A stretch of DNA of 64,000 nucleotides from Cladopsammia gracilis (Eukaryota; Cnidaria; Anthozoa; Scleractinia; Dendrophylliidae). A program made the position numbers and the translations under genes. Location of the stretch: contig JAJGOT010000600.1 in NCBI GenBank assembly GCA_022457155.1, forward strand, positions 1 to 64,000. Direction: 5' to 3'. The notes beneath the pieces were generated by a model. It worked only from the letters and a program-made list of their open reading frames with translations. It ran no database searches and had not been told where the DNA came from. Position 1 is the stretch's first letter. Every line of letters begins with the position of its first letter. Below, piece after piece: positions 56,649-64,000 of the stretch.

Positions 56649-57540
56649 TCTTCTCACCGGTATACACAAATTCGCAATTTAGTCGATCAAATTAACAATG
56701 TAGGAAAGAAAAAGAACTGTCTGCGATTGTCTTGTTTATTTTAGACGAAAAAGAAGAAAAAAAGAAACAGCTTTGTGACCAAGCAGTACAACAAACTGCG
56801 TCATTTTTGACCTTCAGGACTTTCCTAACATATTTTTATCTGATATCTTTTTGCGCATAAAGTGCTAGCAATGGCTAGCAATGGCTAGCAAAGAGCTCGC
56901 GAGCCGGTGAGAGCGTCGGGGGAGGGGGAGGTTGAACGGGGAGGTAACATGCCTTATTTTTGTTTTACACCGGTCCCCCCAGCCCCCCCCCCCCCCCCCC
57001 CTTCTAAATAATGATCGGTCCCTAACCAACAAAGGAATGAGTAAAATGTGAATGAATGAATGAATGAATGAATGAATAAGAATACTTATGCCGGGCGAAG
57101 TCTCGCCCTCTCACCGTAGCTTTTGCGGCATTATCATACTCATAGTCATGATTGGTTCTTCCTCCTTTTCTCCTCTCGCCCAGTATTTTGTTCTTTGCAC
57201 GCCTTCTTTTAGACTTGCCACAAGTCGACCTTCGCTGTTTTAGTCGAGTTTTATAAGCGATAAATTTGCACGAGGAATTTACGTCGTGAAACGAAGAAAC
57301 TAACTTATCGAACATTAGTATTGGAAGGGACTTTGAGAACGTCTAGCCATCTTTCAGCTCTAAGCCATTTTAGTATAAAAGGTCTATAAATCATCTAGCG
57401 TTCTATCACGAGTGTTGTTCTCTTATTGGCTACGTTACTCACTATCTATTCTGTTGTAGAAAGTGAGTAGAGTGAGTAGCCTAATGGCCGCCGCTTCTTC
57501 ACGTTTTCGAAGTGTCTGTGAAGAGTATTTGTTGTTAAGG
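56649..57540. other. Downstream flank of GPCR gene 2
   Basis: No gene is recognised. A C-run lies at about 56978-57001 and a (GAAT)n microsatellite at 57050-57076. Confidence 0.5.
57050..57076. repeat. (GAAT)n microsatellite
   Basis: Six to seven tandem GAAT units. No coding meaning. Confidence 0.9.
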
Positions 57541-57772
57541 TTTGATTGATGAGAAATAGAACACAAACCGCGGTGATAAACATATTGAACTTATTCATTT
57601 TTGATAAAAACTTGACGTTTCGTATGCTACTACATACATTTTCAAAAGTGACCGTTAGTGTTAAAAAACGATACTAATATAGTAGTAAAAAGGGACTGGG
57701 ACCGAGAATAAGAATAAGTTCAATATGTTTATCACCGCGGTTTGTGTTCTATTTCTCATCAAACTTCGATGG
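57541..57772. repeat. MITE with GATGAGAAATAGAACACAAA ends
   Basis: The left arm GATGAGAAATAGAACACAAA, CCGCGGTGATAAACATATTG, AACTTATTC is mirrored by GAATAAGTTCAATATGTTTA and TTTGTGTTCTATTTCTCATC on the right. The interior contains AACTTGACGTTTCGTATGC, a core like that at 3200-3262. About 230 bp. Confidence 0.85.
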
Positions 57773-58798
57773 CCCAAGAATAAAAATCTTTAAGTTTTGA
57801 TTATTCGCTCTTTCTATTGTTTTTCCCTCCCCTCGCGCGCGTGTCTCGCGTTTCGTGTTCGCGCCCCAAAACCCGCTTGAGCAGCCCCAATAGCGCTTGT
57901 GCACGATCCTTTGACCGTGACCTCCTTTCGTAGTTCCAGGCTCTCAGATAGTGGGGGCGAGCAAAAAACTTGGGGCGAGGGAAGAAAAAACGTATTCAAA
58001 AACTATAATAACCGCAAAACCACAGCGACAAACCAATGGAGAGTGCCGGATCTATCGTAAACCAGGACCAGTAAACATCTTGAAATAGTATAAGAGTATA
58101 GGTAAGGGAATGAAGGGGATATCATCCACAACAACCTCGACTCAGTCAGAAAGGCACGCGAGGCCATCTCCCATCTTTTTGATAAAGCGTTGACACTTGA
58201 TCCTCATGGTATAAATAGACGTGATGAACTTAATTAGTGACATTTAGCTTTTTTCTTTCCTATTATTTTCTGTTATGTTATATTTCAAAAGTTTTATATG
58301 CCGGCGCAGGCTCGGCTAAACTCAGTGGTGCGCATGCTCTTTAGAGGTATTTGAAGCGTTTTCAGTTGTTTTTGCGTATACGTGTGGACAGGCAAAAACG
58401 AATCGAAAACGCTACGTGTGGACGGAGAGATTTTGAAAAACGGAAAGAAACTTTTGCGTTTTCAAACGAAAACGGATACGTGTGGACGGGGCCTTAATTA
58501 ATTTGGGTTTTATTATAATAATATAGTAATAATATTTATTACTTATATTGCACTTTTTCTATAAAATATTCAAAAGCGTATTACAATTAACATAATAAAA
58601 TCTTTCAAATTACAAATTGATAATAAAACTACCGACTAATCTTTTAAGAATTAAAATCTATTATAAAATTGTGCTCAAAATTAATCTTTACAAAAAGCCT
58701 TGGAAAATGAGTAAGTATTAGCTAAACGCTTAAAAATGTCAATGTTCCTAACCTGCCTTTCTGACAAAGGAAGGCTGTTCCACAAGACTGGTGCTGCC
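57773..58798. other. Spacer, no gene seen
   Basis: GC-rich patch near 57830-57900, a fragment of the AAAACG-rich repeat at about 58340-58497 (TACGTGTGGACGGGGCC), then AT-rich DNA. No gene is recognised. Confidence 0.45.
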
Positions 58799-59227
58799 CG
58801 GGGGGGGGGGGGGGGGGAGATTACTCTGCAAACTTTTGGGTGGGAGTGTGCCGCTGGGACTCTGAGACCCTTAACCTATACTATACCATTTTAGCTGTAT
58901 TTTGCAACCCTATTCTAGACTAAACACCGAAAAACCCTACCCTATCCTAGACCTATTCCAGACTTGCTTTCTTTGTTATTAGTTAACAGGGGTCAATAAA
59001 AATGCCGTACTGCCCGCCGTACCGATTTTTAAATGCGATTTACCAGTAAACCTTGTCTAGATTAAATTCTTCACGCATTTGATCAGTTCCGCGGAAAATG
59101 ATACCCTATTCTAGACCAAAAAATCTCAGATTACGATACGCTATCCCAGACTAAACCGCCTGAAAACTATACCCTTCACAGCGGCACATACCTTATAGCT
59201 CATATATGGGAGTACCCCCCCCCCCCC
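58799..59227. repeat. Poly-G-ended dispersed repeat (family B), copy 2
   Basis: An inverted copy of 16318-16759: GTGCCGCTGGGACTCTGAGA, AACCCTATTCTAGACTAAAC, GCCGTACTGCCCGCCGTACC and CATATATGGGAGTACCCC appear in reverse-complement order. Homopolymer runs mark both ends (G at 58800, C at 59217). Confidence 0.85.
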
Positions 59228-59554
59228 AGGGGTGCTGCTACCATAAACGAGCGATCCCCCATAGTCTTTTTCGTTTTAAACCGCGGACTTGCTAGCAATA
59301 TACCATTATTGTTACGACGCAATTTAATCTCTCTGGGTGCAAGTAGCTGTATGTTATAAAGTGAAGACGAGTTTTTAATTTCTGACTTATCCGTCTGTTT
59401 TAAATAGCTTTCAATTACGGCAGACTAGTATCCCAGGTCCCATCCCGCAGTACCCCCGATGAACTGAATCCATTGGATCAGATTCCCCCAGTTACCACGG
59501 AAATCAGTGTGAAATTGATATTTGAAAGGAGTTCACGATTATTCGTGAGACAGA

Positions 59555-59812
59555 TTAGACCAGTTTTCAATTGAGTGTCGTAAAACCAAAACCAAAATAA
59601 TTACTCTGACCAATCACAGCAGTCGTAAACAATCCAATGAATCAATCAGAGCTCAAAGCAATTACATGTCGGCGGCGCCAAGCGCGGGAAAACGCGTGCG
59701 AGCAAGTCACGATTGGTTTTGGTTTTACTTCTGATTGGTCGAGAAGCGTAGCAATGCAAAACCAAAGCAATTGCGTAATTACTTTCGACACTCAATTGAC
59801 AACTGCTCTAAC
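59555..59812. repeat. MITE family A, copy 3
   Basis: Same ends (CAGTTTTCAATTGAGTGTCG, CGACACTCAATTGACAACTG) and interior as copy 2, with a short deletion where copy 2 has AAGTGGCGCGAGATTTTTTA. About 258 bp. Confidence 0.9.
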
Positions 59813-60227
59813 ATTCAAAATGTATTGCTTACTTGATCACTGAAAAGCCTCATGTGGGGACGGTTCAATAAAATATGTATGTAGGTCATTGGATCTGTAC
59901 ATTTAGCCTGTGAACCCAATTCCCCAAAAAGAAGCCTGTTCACAGGCTACAAATGTTTTCACACTGACCCCGAAATGATCCCCAAGGAATTCTGGGAATG
60001 GAATGGGATGAAGTTTCAGTCCTGAGGATACCAGAATTACTAAATTATAAAATAAATTAATGTTGACTCGAATTGTTTGAAGTGTTCATGTATTTATTAA
60101 TTTTGAAAAAAAATATTAAATAATTATACTTAACTCAATTTTAAACAAATTTTCAAGAAACTTTCAGATTTCTAATTAGAGGTATATTAATATCGTGCAA
60201 ATAGCATAGTGTAACCGATAGCAAGTA
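59813..60227. other. Spacer with palindrome remnant
   Basis: At about 59907-59950 lies a shortened relative of the 23145 palindrome (AGCCTGTGAACCCAATTCCC and CTGTTCACAGGCT). Nothing else is recognised. Confidence 0.45.
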
Positions 60228-61049
60228 CCCGGCATAGTAAATCGAACTCAATCGAACTAAATTTCAATCGAACTCAATCGAACTCAATCGAACTCAATTC
60301 ATGGATTGAGTTCGATTGAGTTCGGCAATCGAACGAAATCGAACTCACCGAAAAGAAAAAAAATCAATCGAACCCAATCGAACGTTCGATTTTGGAACAC
60401 ATCATTTGTGTAAAACAGGCGTTGAAAATCCATAACCAGATCTTGGAAGCACGAGTTACTTCAGCCCGGAGAGTGTAGCGCACGTGTTTTTCGTAAACGA
60501 AGAAATTCCACAGAAATGGCTTCAGATGCACTGAGGATTGTAAGCTTCAAATGCGTAGTAAAAGGCTACCAGGAATGCCGCTTTAACGTCGTTGTATTTT
60601 TGCATAAAAGTAACTCTTCGAGTTGTCTTGCCGCAATTGTAAGTTAGCTAAAAAAGGAAAAGGTACAACAATTTCGGAATACGCCCGCGGGAATAATGAT
60701 AGCTCTGCTCTGTTCTCTTAACTGCCGTGGACAGTTTATAAATGGATTTCTGTTATTGAATAAATTGTAAAAAAGCACAAGAAAAACCTGCTTTAGAGCC
60801 AATCGAACGCAATCCATTTAATTGTGTTCGATTGAGTTCGGTTTCCGAACTCAGTCGAACACAATCAGATGGATTGAGTTCGATTGAGTTCGATTTGTTC
60901 GATTGAATTCGATTTGTTCGGAAATCGAACTCACTGAAAGTCCGGTGTTCGATTTCGTTCGATTGCCGAACTCAATCGAACTCAATCCACAGATTGAGTT
61001 CGATTGCGTTCGATTGAGTTCGATTTCCGAACGTTCGATTTACTATGCC
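60228..61049. mobile_element. Inverted-end element with arrays of AATCGAACTC decamers
   Basis: The ends CCCGGCATAGTAAATCGAAC and GTTCGATTTACTATGCCGGG are inverted. Inside each end are clusters of the 10-bp word CAATCGAACT and its complement AGTTCGATTG, at 60237-60385 (about a dozen) and 60800-61035 (about a dozen and a half). The centre, about 60390-60800, is unique-looking DNA without an open gene. Confidence 0.75.
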
Positions 61050-61212
61050 GGGCAAGTAATATGAAAGTCTTCGCGTCCTGTCGTAGCATTAACATACCTA
61101 GTATGCACATTACCGTTTATTTTCGTCAATTCTAAAATCCATATTTGTGGGCATAAAAATCAAATATAACTTTGAAATGCAATAACGAACGTATAAAACT
61201 CTCGAGCTCCGC

Positions 61213-61492
61213 CTCTTAAAGCACAGGGAGTAGAGGAGGCAACTTTACGTGTTCGATCTACGAGTCTGTTTTTCGCCCCAGCCGGACCCCAAGCGTAATC
61301 GGAGCTTTCCGTTGGGTAACCGCAGACACTTCGTGCCTCGCTCGGAAAGCGTGGTCCGGAAAGCGCCGATTACGCTTGGGGTCCCGCTGGGGCAAAAACT
61401 CGAAAACAACAGATCGAATAACGCAAGACACAGCGCGCGATCGAAAGTGTATTAGGTCAAATTTGGTTCCTCTGCTCCCTGTGCTTAAAGTA
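61213..61492. repeat. MITE with AAGCACAGGGAG ends
   Basis: The left end TTAAAGCACAGGGAGTAGAG is inverted against the right end CTCTGCTCCCTGTGCTTAAA. An inner palindrome has CCCCAGCCGGACCCCAAGCG, TAATCGG against CCGATTACGCTTGGGGTCCC. About 280 bp. The open frames over it are artefacts of the symmetry. Confidence 0.8.
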
Positions 61493-62137
61493 GACACTAA
61501 TTTAAGAGAAGAAGTGGACAGAAAAAACCGTGAAATTAATTATAAACGAGAACAACAGCTAGGCGATCGAGAAACCTAAACCTGTTAACGTGTTGCAACG
61601 TTTATAACCTGAACTATATCAAAAAATTGGAAAGAACAAAGCTGTAATTAATATAAATCTAGATGTTTGTTTGCATGTTGTATAAGGTAAATGCTTTCGC
61701 CAGTTGCATCGTTTCTTCATCTAAAAGCTTTTTGAGATTCCCGTCGACAAAAGCATGTTTATTCTGGCATCACCCTCTTCGGTCGGGCTTCTCTCGTTCC
61801 GCGTCTATCCCCCACGCGCGTCTCCCGCGTCTTACCGAGAAAGACGACTGGGGACGAGTCAGATCTTTTACGGCTTTTTATGCACTTGCTGTACATCCCA
61901 AGTATTTTAAAAGTTGTTGTTTTGAAAATGGCGCAAAGCGTAGAATGTTTCAATTAAGGATTTTTTCTGCATTTTAGCTCATTTACTTCGTGCTTACGTA
62001 CTCTTGTGTACTTCTTTATCGAGCAGGTTTGCTCAGAGGCAAATTTCTGTGCTGTCCCGGTTAGCCGGGCTGCCGGTAAACGCGATTACATGGAAAATTT
62101 TCAGCCCGGTTAGCCGGGATGCCGGCTAACCGGGCTG
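61493..62137. other. Spacer with CAGCCCGGTTAGCCGGG repeats
   Basis: No gene is recognised. At about 62045-62135 the words CCCGGTTAGCCGGG and GCCGGCTAACCGGGCTG repeat around ACGCGATTACATGGAAA, a short palindromic cluster. Confidence 0.5.
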
Positions 62138-62364
62138 GGGCCCGTTTCTCAAAAGTCCCAGTAACTTTTCGGGCCCGGAAAGCTATTTTCTGTCTGCAAT
62201 GTTCACATTGAAGAGGTATATTTGTTGGTTTTAAACTAAGCAATAAAATTCTAAGGTGACGAAACAATTCCGGCTAGTTTGGGGATTGATACACCTTATA
62301 GATTCTGAGTTTAAAATTTAGCTCCGGGCTCGTAAAGTTATCGGGACTTCGAGAAACGGGCCCC
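62138..62364. repeat. MITE with GGGCCCGTTTCTC ends
   Basis: The left end GGGGCCCGTTTCTCAAAAGT, CCC is inverted against the right end GGGACTTCGAGAAACGGGCC. It sits directly beside the CAGCCCGGTTAGCC cluster, parts of which recur after it. About 227 bp. Confidence 0.75.
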
Positions 62365-62991
62365 TGGCCCGGTTGTCCGCGTAATCGCAAAGTTGATTTT
62401 TGTTGCGTTTTTAAAAACAGGCTCATATAATTGGGCGAGAAATACGTTGCGTAAATGTTCTTGACATGGTTTTCTTCGTCATTATTCCAATCATGTTTTG
62501 GCCAAATTTCACTTAAATCCTTGAAATTTACATACCTATAAATTCAATTGAACAACCCTCGTACAAGTCATGTACGTTTGGCGGTTTATCGGCTTCCGGC
62601 TGTTTGTAAAAGAAAAAGCTGCTAAAACTATATTTTTATCGAAAACTACATTTATATATCAAATATATGAAAACAGCCCATTACGGCTGTAGGCCTGCTT
62701 AATATGTGCAAGTTTCGTCGAACTTAGTAGAGAAATAATTTATGAACTGAAACAGAGACTCGCTGTGCAGCTCAAAAGTCGTTGTTAATTGAGGAGAGAA
62801 CAGCTTAAAATATTTATCAAAGTGCTTTCAGTATGGATTGATTTCGACCTTGAAATGTGTGGTCGAAAGTTCTTTAGCGAATGGTCCATGTTAAAACAAC
62901 AACAAAGATCAATTCAACTTGTTTAAACCTATTAATGAGCCCTATTAATTGTAGAGATGTTATTTGGGCGATCAGTATTTATCGTGTTAAC

Positions 62992-63249
62992 TTAAAAAAC
63001 GTTTTGAAACTGAACTAAAAAATCATCTTATAAAAAAACTTTTCAGAAACTAAATTTTCGGCAAACTCTGTTGCAGTCAGTTGGTTTGAAACAGTGTTAG
63101 TTTGAAAAATGCATGCATTGACACTGTTTCAAACCAACTCTGATGATCACAGAAGGCAACAGGGAGTTTGCCGAAAATTTAGTTTCTTAAAAGTTTTTTT
63201 TATAAGATCATTTCGAACATTTTTTAGATCAGTTTCAAAACGTTTTTTA
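62992..63249. repeat. Long palindromic MITE with TTAAAAAACGTTTTGAAACT ends
   Basis: The left arm AAAAAACGTTTTGAAACTGA through CTTTTCAGAAACTAAATTTT, CGGCAAACTC is mirrored by GAGTTTGCCGAAAATTTAGT and TCAGTTTCAAAACGTTTTTT. An inner pair GTTGGTTTGAAACAGTGT/ACACTGTTTCAAACCAAC surrounds TTTGAAAAATGCATGCATTG. About 258 bp. Confidence 0.85.
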
Positions 63250-64000
63250 AGTAAACATTGTTTAAACTTGTAAACTTTTTTTTTTGGTAATGATTTCTTT
63301 AACGTTAAAATGTGTAAGAATGCCTTGATTGTTGTTCTTCAGTCAAATCGGTAGCTTTTTGCTATGTTCAGTCGCATGATTGTTCAGTTTTTTTTTTTCA
63401 ATTCTGAATTGAAGTCTTTACAGACACGATTCTCTGCCATTTTACAGCTGTATTTCACTGATGTAGTCTGTCATTTTATAATAGGTAGAATTTCCTTAGA
63501 AAATTTCGGTTTGGGAAGTTTTAGCGTAGCGTGGTCATTAGTAAACTTGTCAAACTTCGCCGCCAAGGTTAAAAAAACTGATATTAATAAGTTAAGAGTT
63601 TTTGGCATTTTCATACAGTCAACAATAAAAATTAAGGTTTGATTTGTGTAGACTTTAGCTTCCACCCGGATATTTACAATGTTATTCTCCATTTAAAATG
63701 CGTTAAAAAAGAGTGAGCGAATCAAGTGAACGAAAAAAAATATGCTCAGTGGCATTTACACACGTCATTTTTATGATAAAAATTTGTATATACTCACAGT
63801 CGTGCTATATTGAGTTATGTATGTCCGTTCGCGCTATTGAATCAGATTGGGTGAATTTTCTAGTTATGTTATAAGTCTTATAGTAGCCAGATTGCTGGCT
63901 TCCAGATTGGTGGTTCCTTACCGAATCCTTCCCAGGCATATCAGCCACAAATCACTGCGGCCAACAAACTCCCCCTCCGGTGCTGATGAAGCCAGACTCT
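63250..64000. other. Right edge of window, no gene seen
   Basis: AT-rich. A short plus-strand open frame at 63364-63642 has no family features. The last 120 bases are more GC-balanced and could be the start of an exon or repeat that continues outside the window, but I cannot decide. Confidence 0.4.

Noticed and set aside
60237..61035. CRISPR-like array from regular short repeats
   Set aside because: The 10-bp units abut without unique spacers and occur in both orientations in an animal genome; it is a tandem repeat within an inverted-end element.
61249..61579. Overlapping open frames on both strands
   Set aside because: They lie on the arms of a palindromic MITE, whose symmetry makes similar frames on both strands.

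Overview
This is a piece of animal nuclear DNA, most likely from an anthozoan cnidarian such as a reef coral. The evidence is genes split by GT-AG introns, AT-rich spacers packed with short inverted-repeat elements (MITEs), poly-G/C runs, (TTAGGG)n islands, and gene types expanded in corals (rhodopsin-like receptors, CUB/LDLa membrane proteins, RecQ-like fragments). No species can be named from the sequence alone. Exon edges were set by hand from GT-AG sites and reading phase.

Layout. (1) 859-2498, + strand: the last three coding exons of TAF5, the WD40 subunit of TFIID/SAGA. (2) 2499-8139: a gene-free stretch with several MITEs, one holding an interstitial telomere tract. (3) 8140-18829, - strand: a complete seven-exon gene for a 1,252-residue protein with a long disordered front and seven C2H2-type zinc fingers. 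(4) 19766-22138, + strand: a possible short divergent gene (weak). (5) 24187-25601: a terminal-inverted-repeat element carrying a broken RecQ-type helicase start; it has split an older MITE and contains a younger one. (6) 25756-32551, - strand: seven exons of boule (BOLL), the germline RRM protein. (7) 34341-37468: a 1.5 kb sequence present twice in tandem. (8) 40170-43303 and 46032-49489, + strand: a tandem pair of two-exon genes for secretory-pathway membrane proteins with the order sushi-like, LDL-receptor class A, CUB, one membrane helix; a broken copy of the second gene's 3' end follows at 50178-50578. (9) 51892-52810 and 55740-56648, + strand: two related class A GPCR genes, the first with a frameshift in a T run, separated by an old degenerate repeat array. 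(10) 56649-64000: no gene seen, only MITEs and other inverted repeats.

The genes do not form a pathway: transcription (TAF5, zinc-finger protein), germline RNA control (boule), and cell-surface proteins (CUB and GPCR pairs, both made by local duplication). The most unusual features are the nested RecQ-carrying element, the sushi-LDLa-CUB membrane protein pair, the tRNA-like repeats seated inside copy-specific palindromes, the decamer array element at 60228-61049, and the abundance of near-perfect palindromes.
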